From assembly GCF_003344045.1 (NCBI RefSeq), contig NZ_QFWX01000004.1, positions 1 to 64,000 on the forward strand: a stretch of DNA of 64,000 bases, in the 5' to 3' direction. Position 1 is the stretch's first letter. Every line of letters starts with the position of its first letter. A model generated the notes under the pieces. It made no database searches. It saw only the letters and a program-made list of their open reading frames with translations, and was not told where the DNA came from. Source of the stretch: Marinobacter vulgaris. Its GTDB lineage: Bacteria; Pseudomonadota; Gammaproteobacteria; Pseudomonadales; Oleiphilaceae. A program made the translations under genes and the position numbers. Of the stretch, positions 36,451-45,464 are shown piece after piece.

Positions 36451-37095
36451 TCAGAAGCTTCGTTCTGGTACGGCGAGTATGTCACCGGGCCGCATTGAAT
36501 AGTTCGTTGCTATGTCACCTTTGGTCAGGATATCGTCCAGTCTTACGGGAATTGCTACAACCTCACCCTCCACGGGCCTGTAAAGCATCGCGTTATTGGG
36601 AGCTGCAAAAGGATTTGCACCGCCGGCACTGAGGAACATATCAAGTACCGTCATGCCAGCACGATGAGGCACTGACACAGGACTCTGCACAGCCCCCGTT
36701 ACCCGTACTCGGTCAATATACTCATGGCTGCCCATGTTGGTTACAACAACGCTTACCTGCGGCTCTCTTATAAAGCCGGCAAGGTTGGATTCTATGTCGT
36801 CTGCGAGGTCTTCCGGTGTTCGCCCTGTGGCCTGTACATCTCCAACCAGAGGAACAGAAATCTTGCCGTCCGGACGCACTGGCACCGAGATGCTCAAGTC
36901 GTCATTCCGCCAGACTGAAACCCGCACAACGTCGGTTGCACCCAGGATGTACTGATCAACACTATTGACCGTATCCAGTTGAAGTGCCTGCTGGACCTTA
37001 GCGTCTGAGGATGGAGAATTGGATGCGCAGCCGGTAATGAATGCAACCGCCGCCAGGGGCAGCAAAAGTGCCCGGATTGAATACTTCGATGACAT
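36451..37095 (-). CDS. Wza-type polysaccharide export lipoprotein
   Basis: A 214-residue lipoprotein of the polysaccharide biosynthesis/export family, the short form typical of exosortase A loci. The signal peptide ends in a lipobox, AFITGC, with Cys23 as the lipidation site. The export domain follows (QYILGATDVVRVSVWRNDDLS at about 48-68; SVPVRPDGKISVPLVGDVQATG), then an SLBB-like repeat (RVRVTGAVQSPVSVPHRAGMTVLDMFLSAGG). It forms the outer-membrane channel for EPS. AGAGGAAAG precedes the ATG. It is the second gene of the core module, after the priming sugar transferase. Confidence 0.93.
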   Translation of the reverse strand: MSSKYSIRALLLPLAAVAFITGCASNSPSSDAKVQQALQLDTVNSVDQYILGATDVVRVSVWRNDDLSISVPVRPDGKISVPLVGDVQATGRTPEDLADDIESNLAGFIREPQVSVVVTNMGSHEYIDRVRVTGAVQSPVSVPHRAGMTVLDMFLSAGGANPFAAPNNAMLYRPVEGEVVAIPVRLDDILTKGDIATNYSMRPGDILAVPERSF

Positions 37096-37154
37096 TGTCT
37101 TTCCTCTCTGATTCCGTTTCTGATTCCATGTCTCGGGGAGAGCTTGTCCCGAAA

Positions 37155-38567
37155 CTACCTTGATCCTTTCTTGAACAATACCACTTCTACTGTCTGAATT
37201 ATAATCAATACGTCCAGTAACAGACTCTGATTCTTGATGTAGTAAAGGTCATACCGGAGTTTTTCCCGGGTATCTTCTTCGTTATCGGCATAAGCAAAGC
37301 AGAGCTGAGCCCAGCCAGTCAAACCGGGCTTGACCCGATGCCGCTCGCTGTAAAACGGAATTTTTTCGGACAACTTTTCCACAAATACCGGCCGTTCAGG
37401 ACGTGGGCCAACAAAGGCCATGGTGCCGTTCAGAACGTTAAAAATTTGTGGCAGCTCGTCTATCCGTACCTTGCGGATAAATTCCCCGACTTTGGTGACC
37501 CGGGCGTCATTCTTGCTCGCCCAGACCGCGCCGTTCTTCTCGGCATCGATGGACATTGAGCGGAACTTGTGAACCTTGAACACGCTGCCACTCAACCCTA
37601 CCCGTTCCTGGCTGTAGAAAATGGGGGCCTTGAGGCCGTCTTCAATCTTGATGGCAATGGCGGTCAGTAACATTAGCGGCAGGCCGACCAGAAACAGGGT
37701 ACCGGCTGCCAAAATGTCCAGGGAACGTTTACCGAACCCATACACAGAAGAAACGGTAAATCCATCGGAAAACACTAACCAGCCGCGGGTGACCATTTCC
37801 AGTGCTACTTTGCGGGACTCCCGTTCATAGAAGCTGACGCCGTCTACAATCCGGACCCCCTCCATTTTACATTCCAGCAGATCTTCCATCGGCAAGCCAT
37901 TACGGCGATCGTCAACAGCCACCACGATTTCATGAACAGGGTGCTTGATGATGTAATGGTGCAATGTGTCGGGTATCTTCAGCAGGTATTCTTCACTGAC
38001 TTCCAGGGGTTCGCCAGGAAGAGGCACGAAGCCGGTGAGGATAAAACCCTTGCGGTTAAATGGCGTTCTGAGGTCCTCGTGTATCTGCCTGGCACGCAAA
38101 CCTGCTCCCAACACCAACACTTTTCGTTTAAAGGTTTCCTTACCCACCGTGGCAAAAAAGAGTGAGCGAATAATGCCCAGCAGGAAAAACCCGAAAACGG
38201 ACGCGGTGGTCAGTACGCTGCTGGCCCCCATGTACCAAAGCCAGTCGGAGGCAAGCAGATAGGCAAAACCGCACAACGGAACACTGATAATCAGGGTGAT
38301 GATAGTACGCAGCATCATTCCCGACATGCCTTCTTCCAGGCGAGACTGGTGGACGCCAAGCGCTATCATCACCAACAAGTTCACGGCTGAGAAAACGAAA
38401 GCCGACGGTAGCAGGAAGCCGAGGTTTTCAAGGAAAAAGGCTAGATCACCGAAGTAGCGAAAAAATACGGCCAGAGCGAAGCCAAACGTCAGCACCAAAA
38501 AATCAATCAGGCCGAGGATGACATAGGGCAGGTGGATATAATGTTTAAACAATCTGACGTGGGCCAC
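37155..38567 (-). CDS. Priming undecaprenyl-phosphate sugar transferase, PEP-CTERM type
   Basis: A 470-residue membrane enzyme that moves a sugar-1-phosphate onto undecaprenyl phosphate to begin the EPS repeat. The N-terminal half has four or five membrane helices and a CoA-binding-like region (VLVLGAGLRARQIHEDL). The catalytic domain shows KRSLDILAAG, FKVHKFRSM and DELPQIFNVLNGTMAFVGPRPERP. A longer frame is open to ATG 38669, but GTG 38567 gives the family's usual start (VAHVRLFKHYIHLPY) and has AAGGAG 5 bases upstream, so the GTG is chosen. It is the first gene of the minus-strand EPS operon. Confidence 0.93.
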   Translation of the reverse strand: MAHVRLFKHYIHLPYVILGLIDFLVLTFGFALAVFFRYFGDLAFFLENLGFLLPSAFVFSAVNLLVMIALGVHQSRLEEGMSGMMLRTIITLIISVPLCGFAYLLASDWLWYMGASSVLTTASVFGFFLLGIIRSLFFATVGKETFKRKVLVLGAGLRARQIHEDLRTPFNRKGFILTGFVPLPGEPLEVSEEYLLKIPDTLHHYIIKHPVHEIVVAVDDRRNGLPMEDLLECKMEGVRIVDGVSFYERESRKVALEMVTRGWLVFSDGFTVSSVYGFGKRSLDILAAGTLFLVGLPLMLLTAIAIKIEDGLKAPIFYSQERVGLSGSVFKVHKFRSMSIDAEKNGAVWASKNDARVTKVGEFIRKVRIDELPQIFNVLNGTMAFVGPRPERPVFVEKLSEKIPFYSERHRVKPGLTGWAQLCFAYADNEEDTREKLRYDLYYIKNQSLLLDVLIIIQTVEVVLFKKGSR

Positions 38568-38641
38568 GCCAACTCCTTTTTGCTGCTCACAACAATGAAA
38601 CAACGCATCCCGTGCGTTACATACAGCGTTATATGACCAGC

Positions 38642-38669
38642 AGTGTACTGTAAATTTTTGTAACTGCAA
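38642..38669 (-). promoter_or_regulatory. Candidate sigma-70 promoter of the EPS operon
   Basis: On the minus strand, TTGCAG (38664-38669) and TACACT (38642-38647) are separated by 16 bases, each matching consensus at four of six positions. It lies about 75 bases before the chosen GTG of the sugar transferase. No JUMPstart/ops element and no usable sigma-54 site was found here. Confidence 0.35.
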
Positions 38670-38749
38670 TCGCTAACGAGCAAACTGGCGTGCGGAAGTG
38701 CAAAAAAAACTGACGCTCCCAACACACCTGTAATTTTTCGGTATCACCT

Positions 38750-40234
38750 TCAAATCACAAAAAGACCAACAAACTCGTGCACCGGCGTTCCTTCCAGTGT
38801 CTTCTGATTTTTACAGAGCTCGGAGATCTCGTCACAGCGCTGCCCCGGAAAACGCGTAGCCAGGTTGTTGTTGAACTTATCTTCCAGCAGGGGAATGCCC
38901 TCTTTTCTGCGGCGGCGATGACCGATAGGATATTCGACCGCAACGATATCCGTGCTGCTGCCATCCTTGAAAAACACCTGAATGGCATTGGCGATTGAGC
39001 GTTTGTCCTCCTCCAGATACTCACGGCTATATCGCTCATCTTCCACCACTTCCATTTTTTCACGGACCCTGTCGATGATCGGATTGGCCTCGTGGAAACT
39101 GTCTTCGTAATGTTCAGCGGTCAGGTTGCCGAAGATCAACGGTACCGCCGTCATGTACTGCAGACAGTGATCCCTGTCCGCCGCATTCGCCAGCTTGCCC
39201 TGTTTGGAAATAATGCGAATGGCGGATTCATGGGTTGTGATAACAATGCGATCGATTTCCTCTATCCGGTCTTTCACCTGCGGGTGCAAAGTCACCGCTG
39301 CTTCGGCCGCTGTCTGGGCATGAAATTCTGCCGGGAACGAAATTTTGAACAGTATGTTCTCCATCACGTAGGATCCGAAGTCCTGGGGTAAAGAAAACTG
39401 ACGCTTGTCTTCAGGTTTAAGCTTCTGATCCTTGTTGGTCTTACTGAACAGCACATCGTAAAAGCCCCACTGGGGAGCTGTTAGCGCGCTTGGAATGCCC
39501 ATTTCGCCTCTCATGGCGATGCCTGCCAGCCGGACAGCGCGAGAAGTCGCATCCCCCGCTGCCCAGGATTTTCGGGAGCCTGCATTGGGTGCGTGGCGGT
39601 ACGTGCGCAACGACTGGCCATCCACCCAGGCGTGGGACAGCGCCGAACACATTTGTTTCCGGTTTGCGCCCATCAGTTTTGCAGTGACCGCGGTCGATGC
39701 GACTTTCACCAGTACCACGTGGTCCAGCCCTACCCGGTTAAAGGAATTCTCCAGTGCCAGCACACCCTGAATTTCGTGGGCCATGATCATGGCTTCAAGA
39801 ACATCTTTCATAGTCAGCGGTTCTTTGCCTTCCGCCACCCGTTTCTGGGAAAGATGGTCCGCTACCGCAAGAATGCCCCCTAGGTTATCGGACGGATGGC
39901 CCCACTCGGCCGCAAGCCAAGTGTCGTTATAGTCCAGCCAGCGAATGATACAGCCAATATCCCAGGCAGCTTTTACCGGATCCAGCCGGAATGGCGTTCC
40001 GGGAACGCGCGCGCCGTGGGGCACCACCGTGCCCTCAACCATCGGGCCAAGGTGTTTTGTGCATTCAGGGAACCGCAGTGCCAACAAGCCGCAGCCGAGC
40101 GTGTCCATCAGACAGTTACGGGCCGTGTTCCAGGCTTCTTTGCTTTTTATGCGGTAACTGAGGGTGTAATCGGCAATGGTTTGAATGAGGTCATCGTAGT
40201 CGGGGCGTTCGTTGAGATCGAAGGTCGCGGACAT
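38750..40234 (-). CDS. prpD: 2-Methylcitrate dehydratase PrpD
   Basis: A 494-residue MmgE/PrpD-family protein that dehydrates 2-methylcitrate in propionate breakdown. Typical blocks are [20 protein letters not shown] (about 35-54), [23 protein letters not shown] (about 101-123), with the histidine region, and [25 protein letters not shown]. Full length matches the family. GGAG lies 7 bases before the ATG. In relatives the gene usually lies in the prp operon, but here it is about 7.8 kb from prpF, with the PEP-CTERM island between. A GntR-type palindrome lies 54 bases upstream of the start, suggesting shared control. PrpD and AcnD-PrpF are alternative routes for the same step, and both are encoded. 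Confidence 0.95.
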   Translation of the reverse strand: MSATFDLNERPDYDDLIQTIADYTLSYRIKSKEAWNTARNCLMDTLGCGLLALRFPECTKHLGPMVEGTVVPHGARVPGTPFRLDPVKAAWDIGCIIRWLDYNDTWLAAEWGHPSDNLGGILAVADHLSQKRVAEGKEPLTMKDVLEAMIMAHEIQGVLALENSFNRVGLDHVVLVKVASTAVTAKLMGANRKQMCSALSHAWVDGQSLRTYRHAPNAGSRKSWAAGDATSRAVRLAGIAMRGEMGIPSALTAPQWGFYDVLFSKTNKDQKLKPEDKRQFSLPQDFGSYVMENILFKISFPAEFHAQTAAEAAVTLHPQVKDRIEEIDRIVITTHESAIRIISKQGKLANAADRDHCLQYMTAVPLIFGNLTAEHYEDSFHEANPIIDRVREKMEVVEDERYSREYLEEDKRSIANAIQVFFKDGSSTDIVAVEYPIGHRRRRKEGIPLLEDKFNNNLATRFPGQRCDEISELCKNQKTLEGTPVHEFVGLFVI

Positions 40235-40287
40235 GGCATCGCTCCAGAATATTTAACGCTAAATTCTTTAAGCCTAGCTCAAGGTTA

Positions 40288-40299
40288 ATTGTAGACAAC
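40288..40299. promoter_or_regulatory. Likely GntR operator upstream of prpD
   Basis: ATTGTAGACAAC matches ATTGT-N2-ACAAT, the palindrome in front of the gntR-prpB operon (54685-54696), at all but one of the fixed positions. It lies 54-65 bases upstream of the prpD ATG, where a repressor would cover the promoter. Confidence 0.6.
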
Positions 40300-40417
40300 T
40301 TGAATTCCAGCGTAATAACCAAGAGGCTGAATGAACTACATGTCAGAAATATTTACACATTTGGACCTTTAAAACACAAACGGTGGTTAGGCCCTTGAAC
40401 CTTAAACATTATTTTAA

Positions 40418-40433
40418 TGGCGCGATATTTGCT
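40418..40433 (+). promoter_or_regulatory. Sigma-54 promoter in front of the secreted-protein relic
   Basis: TGGCGCGATATTTGCT matches TGGCAYRN4TTGCW at all defined positions but one, with the required 10 bases between GG and GC. The start of transcription would be near 40444, about 43 bases before the broken start codon of the relic. It could also serve the QueC-like gene downstream. Confidence 0.65.
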
Positions 40434-40486
40434 AATCTAGATTTAAGCCAATGTCGGCTCTCCCGCAGTAAAGAATTAGGAGAAAA

Positions 40487-40716
40487 CATAAAACACTCAT
40501 TATGGGAGTTAGTCTCGCGGCAGCTCTCGCAGTATCCCGCTCAGCCACCGCAGCATTGATCGATTTTACGGATGGCGGATGGACAGCCAATAACCCGCGG
40601 TCATTCGGAAGCCTATCGGTAACGCTTGAAGGTTTGGCACAGATGGGATTCTGACCGGCTTCACGTGGAATGGGTGGCAACCTTCAGCGGTTTACGCACG
40701 ACATGCTAAAATTTAA
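40487..40716 (+). pseudogene. Relic of a secreted, probably PEP-CTERM-type, protein gene
   Basis: After AGGAG (40478-40482) comes ACATAAAACACTC, which reads as a start ATGAAAACACTC with its G lost. Continuing in that frame from 40487 gives a signal-peptide-like stretch (MGVSLAAALAVSRSATAA from ATG 40502) and LIDFTDGGWTANNPRSFGSLSVTLEG. The frame then breaks near 40640. The next frame continues FGTDGILTGFTWNGWQPSA and stops at 40716. The residual start at 40502 would give only 50 residues ending at 40654. The beginning with a sigma-54 promoter resembles the PEP-CTERM genes nearby, but no PEP-CTERM tail remains, so the original class is an inference. Confidence 0.55.
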
Positions 40717-40742
40717 CCACCTCATGGAAAGAGACGCCTTCT

Positions 40743-41465
40743 ATGCCCGAAATAACGACTCTCTTATGGACCGGCGGCTGGGACTCAACATTCCGCCTTC
40801 TTCAGCTTTTGCTTGTCGAGAAAAGAAGTGTACAACCTATCTATGTTATTGATAGCACACGTTCCAGCACACTGCGTGAACTCGAGAGTATGGATCTTAT
40901 TTCCAAAATGGTGAGACAACGTCTCAGTCCAGGCGTCACCTTATATCCGAAAAATATTTTTTTAAGATCAGATTTTCTGGATAATCATGAACTTAAAGAA
41001 CGATTCGATTTTCTAAAGAGGCAAACCCGTATTGGTAGCCAATATTATTGGCTCGCCCTGATTGCTGAAAATCAGAAATGGGATTCGGTAGAGCTGAGCC
41101 TGGAGAGGTTCCAGTGCCCAAGCGTGCTACAAAAATTGATTTTTAAAGATATAGAAGGTGAGCGTCCCACCCTGAATAATTCCTGGGAAGCAGAGCTGTT
41201 CAAGTACTGGTCATTTCCCCTCATAACGACCACCAAGACCCAGATGAAGCAAATCGCAAAAGATCATGACTTTTACGATATTCTGCTGAAAAGGTGGTTT
41301 TGCTTCAATCCGGTCAAAGGAAAATGCTGCGGGACTTGTAAGCCTTGTGAACTGGCCATGGAAGAGGGTGCTACGGAGGGCGTAGAGTTCATTCACCCCA
41401 CTGAAATGGTTGTAAGAAAGCTTGGAGCCAGAACCAGAAATAAGTTGAACAGAATGTTTTCGTAG
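40743..41465 (+). CDS. QueC-like PP-loop ATPase of unknown role
   Basis: A 240-residue protein. The PP-loop, normally S-G-G-x-D-S, is seen as TGGWDSTFRLL (about 10-20) right at the N-terminus, which is how 7-cyano-7-deazaguanine synthase (QueC) starts. Near the C-terminus CFNPVKGKCCGTCKPCELA (about 188-206) has cysteines spaced as in the QueC zinc site. The middle is divergent, so a role in queuosine synthesis is doubtful. Adenylation of a carboxyl group followed by ammonia or amine attack would suit a modification pathway. Its neighbours on the same strand are a flavoprotein oxidase and a LuxI-like acyltransferase. No strong SD is visible before the ATG. Confidence 0.75.
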   Translation: MPEITTLLWTGGWDSTFRLLQLLLVEKRSVQPIYVIDSTRSSTLRELESMDLISKMVRQRLSPGVTLYPKNIFLRSDFLDNHELKERFDFLKRQTRIGSQYYWLALIAENQKWDSVELSLERFQCPSVLQKLIFKDIEGERPTLNNSWEAELFKYWSFPLITTTKTQMKQIAKDHDFYDILLKRWFCFNPVKGKCCGTCKPCELAMEEGATEGVEFIHPTEMVVRKLGARTRNKLNRMFS

Positions 41466-41813
41466 TAGCTACAGCACCGAAATAAATATATAGGAGTATT
41501 TTTGCGACGCATTTGTATGTCGTTTATTAAGATACTTATTTATGGTGGGTATATCGCTTTTAACGACCCATTGGTGGTTTTAACAGGTTCGGTTCATGTG
41601 AAATTAATGTACTTTAATGTAAAGTGGTTGTTTACATTTGTTTAAACTAAACACAACTTCTTGTTTGCCTTTGATTTATTTAAGGGGGCTCGTTTTCGAA
41701 GTCGTAATGCTACAACATAGTTTTCCATGCCATACCTCAACTATACTCTTTGCGTCATTAGTGCACACGCCATTAACAAACTTTGTCGCCATATCGAAAA
41801 GTCTTCATAACCC
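41466..41813. other. Intergenic region between the QueC-like and oxidase genes
   Basis: The 348 bases have no convincing gene; a 63-codon frame at 41638-41829 has no ribosome-binding site and no protein-like character. AT-rich stretches could hold a promoter for the oxidase gene. A weak sigma-54-like match (TGGTGGGTATATCGCT, 41543-41558) lacks too many consensus bases to be called. Confidence 0.5.
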
Positions 41814-43448
41814 ATGGAAAAGCCAGTGAATAGCACCTCAATCGAGTCTGCAATTACCGAATGGGTCACTATCCTGGGCGATTCAGGGGTGGTAGCCGCC
41901 AGCGAAGCAGATTTTGGCGCATCCACCATAGGTACGAAACGTTCCATTCCGGCTGTCGTTCGCCCGGAAACTCAGGCGCAGGTCGCGTTGGTGCTTCAGG
42001 TGGCGCAGCGATGGCAAGTCGCCGTTTATCCTGTGAGCACGGGTAATAATTGGGGGTATGGTAGTGCCAATCCGATTGAGGACAACTGCGTTATCCTGGA
42101 TCTTAGCAGGCTTGACCGAATTTCGGATTTTGATCCTGAGCTAGGCGTTGTCACTGTGGGGCCCGGCGTAACCCAGGGCGCGCTCAGGGAGTTTCTGGAC
42201 AGCCATGAGGGTGATTATCTTGTTCCCGTGACAGGTGCAGGCCCCACCTGCAGCATTCTTGGTAACGCGCTTGAGCGTGGTTACGGCATCACACCGATTA
42301 CTGATCATTTTGCAGCGGTAACGAAGATAGAAGCGATCTTGCCAGACGGGACGCTCTACAAGACACCGCTCAGTGAAATTGGCGGAGCGGAGGTCGACGG
42401 GCTGTTCAAATGGGGACTCGGCCCCTATCTCGACGGACTTTTCAGCCAAGGGAATTTCGGCGTGGTGGTAAACATTACTATTGCACTTGCGCCGGCTCCA
42501 GAAACCGTTACCGCATTTTTCTTTTCTATAAAAGACGACGCCAAACTGGAAGCGCTGGTACCTACCGTACGGGCTGTGTTGCGATCGCTCGGCGGTTCAG
42601 TTGTAGCTATTAACCTGCTCAACAGCCAGCGCATGCTTTCAATGATGACGGCTTTCCCCGAAAGCAGAGCCGTTGACGGTGTTCTGCCTGCTCATGAAGT
42701 TGACACTCTCGCTAACAGCCACGGCGTTCCGGCGTGGAGCGGGGTTGGAGCAATTTATGCCTCAAGAGAAGTGGCCCGAGCAGCTAGACGCACCTTGCAG
42801 CGGCTTCTCGGCCCCGTGACTGACCGCCTCATCTTTATAAACCGCCGCAAAGTGAGCTTGGCAAGGACTGTCGCCCGGGCACTTCCTGGGAGATTCGCAA
42901 CGCGAGTCAAGGGCATGGCAGACACCCTCTCGGGAGCACTGGAAATCATGCATGGAACGCCCAATGATGTCGCGCTATCGCTGGCTTATTGGCGCTCGGG
43001 CACGCTACCCGAAACCGGGAAACCCAAAAATCCTGCGAGAGATGGCTGTGGGCTTATATGGTTCGCGCCGCTGGTTCCAATTCGGGGAGACGATGTGCGC
43101 CGCTACATCGATATGATTGAAAGCATCTGTCCCCAATACGGCGTCAATCCGCTGATCACTTTAACGACTGTCAATGATCGCTGCTTCGACTCGACTGTCC
43201 CCCTGCTTTTTGATCGCAGGGACGCGGATGCTACTGCGAGGGCCAACAGCTGTTATCGCGCACTTTTTGAGGCAGGCCAAAAAGAAGGCTTCCTGCCCTA
43301 TCGTCTTAATATCGACGCCATGGGTGTTCTGAACACAGATAGCTCTTCTTTTTCCAGACTTGCCAGTCGACTGAAAGCAGCAGTCGACCCTAATTTCATC
43401 CTGGCGCCCGGACGTTATGTTCCCAGGATCAAGAGTTCCGAGGTCTGA
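41814..43448 (+). CDS. FAD-binding oxidase of the vanillyl-alcohol oxidase/cresol dehydrogenase type
   Basis: A 544-residue flavoprotein. The FAD_binding_4 domain begins near residue 45 (IPAVVRPETQAQVALVLQVA) and has the glycine motif STGNNWGYGSANP (about 79-91), close to that of p-cresol methylhydroxylase, then GVVTVGPGVTQGALREFL and GPTCSILGNALERGYG. A C-terminal cap domain ends in SRLASRLKAAVDPNFILAPGRY, as in that family. It would oxidise a phenolic or similar alcohol, amine or alkyl substrate. The context (a QueC-like protein before it, a LuxI-like acyltransferase after it) suggests a small-molecule or protein-modifying pathway rather than catabolism. The substrate is unknown. Confidence 0.85.
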   Translation: MEKPVNSTSIESAITEWVTILGDSGVVAASEADFGASTIGTKRSIPAVVRPETQAQVALVLQVAQRWQVAVYPVSTGNNWGYGSANPIEDNCVILDLSRLDRISDFDPELGVVTVGPGVTQGALREFLDSHEGDYLVPVTGAGPTCSILGNALERGYGITPITDHFAAVTKIEAILPDGTLYKTPLSEIGGAEVDGLFKWGLGPYLDGLFSQGNFGVVVNITIALAPAPETVTAFFFSIKDDAKLEALVPTVRAVLRSLGGSVVAINLLNSQRMLSMMTAFPESRAVDGVLPAHEVDTLANSHGVPAWSGVGAIYASREVARAARRTLQRLLGPVTDRLIFINRRKVSLARTVARALPGRFATRVKGMADTLSGALEIMHGTPNDVALSLAYWRSGTLPETGKPKNPARDGCGLIWFAPLVPIRGDDVRRYIDMIESICPQYGVNPLITLTTVNDRCFDSTVPLLFDRRDADATARANSCYRALFEAGQKEGFLPYRLNIDAMGVLNTDSSSFSRLASRLKAAVDPNFILAPGRYVPRIKSSEV

Positions 43449-43566
43449 TGAGCTGTAACCTCGATACACCCGTAGTACGCCGGCAAAAGGAGTTACGACG
43501 GCGCTTTTTCTCACTGCGACTATCGCACTAACAGCTCCCTGAACGGGGAAGAATGAGGGCCTGAAA

Positions 43567-44412
43567 ATGATGAACACAGGGTTTGCACTTCACCAAGAAA
43601 CAGAAAATAAGAAAGACCAACAAAATCAAGAAGACGTCAGCACCATTTTTAACTCGGTATTCAATGTCGAGTTAGCAATGTCTCCTGAAGCGATAAACGA
43701 AGTCTTCGAAGTTCGATACCAAGTTTATTGCATTGATCGGCCTTTCGAGGACCCGGACTGCTTCGTCGATAAACGCGAGCACGATGCCTACGATCCGCGG
43801 TCCGCGCACGCTCTGATCCGACACCGGATAACGAGAGACAGCGTTGCAACCGTTCGCCTCGTCATGACCGGCGATAATCCAGAACAGGATGAGTTTCCCA
43901 TGGAAGCTCCCTGTATTCCCCGGATGGATCAGCATGCACGGGCTGCATTTGAAGGAGCTCGCCGCGATCAGATCGCGGAAATATCGCGAATGGCGGTCAG
44001 CCGGGAGTTCCGGCGTCGTCTCAATGAGGATGAATCTTCCACGGGCGCGAGCGATTTTGTCCGCTATAGCGATTTGGAAAATGGCAAACGCGCCATGCCC
44101 TATATCAGCTTGGGGCTTTTTGCCGCAATTCTTCAGATGTCGGTCAGACACAATATAACTCACTGGATGGCGATCATGGAGCCAGCACAGCTTCGACTGT
44201 TAAAGCGATTTGGCGTCGAGTTTGATCACGTCGGACCTGTGATGGAATACCACGGTCGCCGTCGCCCTGCATTTACCGAAGCAGCGTCCCTGATTGATGG
44301 CATTAAGAAGCGCCGTCCGGATGTTTGGTCGCTAATTACTGAGGATGGGCGCTACTTGCCGGCGAAACCGGATACCAGAGGCTACAAGGCAAATGAGAGA
44401 GAGGTTGCCTGA
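43567..44412 (+). CDS. PEP-CTERM/exosortase system-associated acyltransferase (LuxI-like)
   Basis: A 281-residue protein related to acyl-homoserine-lactone synthases. Corresponding motifs are NEVFEVRYQVYCIDRPFE (about 38-55, the R-x2-V-F region), EHDAYDPRSAHALIRH (about 68-83), VATVRLVM (about 90-97) and EISRMAVSREFRR (about 138-150; E-x-S-R in LuxI). The central and C-terminal parts fit the exosortase-linked acyltransferase subfamily. Family members are predicted to move an acyl group from ACP or CoA, but no product has been shown to my knowledge. It follows the oxidase gene after 118 bases and ends at a bidirectional terminator shared with the PEP-CTERM gene at 44.5 kb. It could make a signal or acylate exported proteins. 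Confidence 0.88.
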   Translation: MMNTGFALHQETENKKDQQNQEDVSTIFNSVFNVELAMSPEAINEVFEVRYQVYCIDRPFEDPDCFVDKREHDAYDPRSAHALIRHRITRDSVATVRLVMTGDNPEQDEFPMEAPCIPRMDQHARAAFEGARRDQIAEISRMAVSREFRRRLNEDESSTGASDFVRYSDLENGKRAMPYISLGLFAAILQMSVRHNITHWMAIMEPAQLRLLKRFGVEFDHVGPVMEYHGRRRPAFTEAASLIDGIKKRRPDVWSLITEDGRYLPAKPDTRGYKANEREVA

Positions 44413-44475
44413 CCAACACCTAAGCGATTCTGAACTGACTTGAGTGCTGTTGGCTCGGCGAAATTTCATAATTAA

Positions 44476-44506
44476 AAGCCCCCGATTTTCAGCGGGGGCT
44501 TCTTTT
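44476..44506. terminator. Bidirectional terminator between the acyltransferase and PEP-CTERM genes
   Basis: AAGCCCCCG (44476-44484) pairs with CGGGGGCTT (44493-44501) around an 8-base loop. A T-run follows on the plus strand (CTTTTTC) and an A-run precedes it, serving the opposite strand. The flanking genes converge on it. Confidence 0.9.
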
Positions 44507-44543
44507 TCAGCATTGCTATCTGAGCGTTATGGTCGTTCAGGCG

Positions 44544-45377
44544 TTATACGTTTGCTGCTTTTTTCCTGCGCGACAGACCAAGTCCGGCGAGACCAAGGCC
44601 CAACAGCGCCAGGGTGCCTGGCTCAGGTACCTGTACTTCTCTGGAAGTAATACTGAAAGAGGACTGGAAGTTGTTAGTACCATCCTCTGGAGTCAAAAGA
44701 CCAACACATCCAATATTGGCACCAGCCGCTATACAGGCACTGTTAGGCAACGTCTCTAGATTAGCCAACTCAAGAAACACGGTGTAGATGTAATCTCCCT
44801 GTTGGAACTCCTGTCCCGGGAGTTCTCCACCCGTAAAGTCTCCTAAGCCCTCAATGCTCACAATGGTGAAAATGTCACCGCAAGGCGTTGAGCCTCCATC
44901 GGCACAGGGTGTCGAGTTATTCGGTGTCTCTGTGAATCTGGTGTTAAAGGTAATAGGAGGCAGAAACTCGGTATCGCCTGGGTCGTTTGGAAACAGTGTC
45001 AGCGTGGAGGTCAGATCAAACGATAACAGCGTATCATAGCTTGCGCTGATGATATTATTGGTATGGGTAAATACCCCAGTATTAACTGCAGCCCCGTTAG
45101 TGAACACAGGACCGGCAGCTGGATCTATGTCGTTGATTCCAACTGATGACCGATCGCCAGCATCATCACCGCCCCATGAAATCAGCTGGTCACTAACAGA
45201 CTGGGTGCCGCGGTCAACGCCAACAACCACAGGTTTTGTGGTGAATGTCGCATTGTGCAAATCATTGTCGACCGTATAGTTCCAGGATGCAATCGGTTGC
45301 GCCATGGCAGACGCCGCGCCTAGTGCAAGAGGTGCAACAAGCGTTGATAGCAATGTTCTTTTAAGTGCAGTGTTCAT
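44544..45377 (-). CDS. THxN-family PEP-CTERM protein
   Basis: A 277-residue exported protein. The signal peptide is MNTALKRTLLSTLVAPLALG and onward, with cleavage after AMA (about residue 26). FTHTNNII holds the THxN motif (104-107) that names the family, followed by a beta-rich region. The sorting tail is VPEPGTLALLGLGLAGLGLSRRKK (from 250): PEP motif, membrane helix, basic end, the substrate pattern for the exosortase encoded at the left edge. A sigma-54 promoter lies at 45449-45464. Its signal peptide and the leader before the ATG (AATCAAGGAGAGATAATT) are nearly the same as those of the gene at 46787-47629, showing duplication. Function is unknown; these proteins are often linked to biofilm or floc formation. 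Confidence 0.93.
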   Translation of the reverse strand: MNTALKRTLLSTLVAPLALGAASAMAQPIASWNYTVDNDLHNATFTTKPVVVGVDRGTQSVSDQLISWGGDDAGDRSSVGINDIDPAAGPVFTNGAAVNTGVFTHTNNIISASYDTLLSFDLTSTLTLFPNDPGDTEFLPPITFNTRFTETPNNSTPCADGGSTPCGDIFTIVSIEGLGDFTGGELPGQEFQQGDYIYTVFLELANLETLPNSACIAAGANIGCVGLLTPEDGTNNFQSSFSITSREVQVPEPGTLALLGLGLAGLGLSRRKKAANV

Positions 45378-45448
45378 AATTATCTCTCCTTGATTGTGAA
45401 CGCTGGCAGCCCGACTTCAAACAAGCCAATCAGCGGTATTGGAATGAA

Positions 45449-45464
45449 AGCATCACTCATACCA
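45449..45464 (-). promoter_or_regulatory. Sigma-54 promoter of the THxN PEP-CTERM gene
   Basis: On the minus strand TGGTATGAGTGATGCT has GG and GC 10 bases apart and fits TGGCAYRN4TTGCW apart from two positions. The expected transcript starts near 45439, about 60 bases before the ATG. Confidence 0.65.

Noticed and set aside
38685..38706. Sigma-54-like sequence upstream of the EPS operon (ending TTTGCT on the minus strand)
   Set aside because: No GG lies 10 bases before the GC (the bases are GC in CGCACGCCAGTTTGCT), so the essential -24 element is missing.
40743..41465. Naming the PP-loop gene queC
   Set aside because: The PP-loop and cysteine motif agree, but the middle is divergent, no other queuosine genes are nearby, and the neighbours belong to the PEP-CTERM system.
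41543..41558. Weak sigma-54-like match before the FAD oxidase gene
   Set aside because: GG and GC are spaced correctly, but four consensus positions differ. It is far weaker than the four accepted sites.
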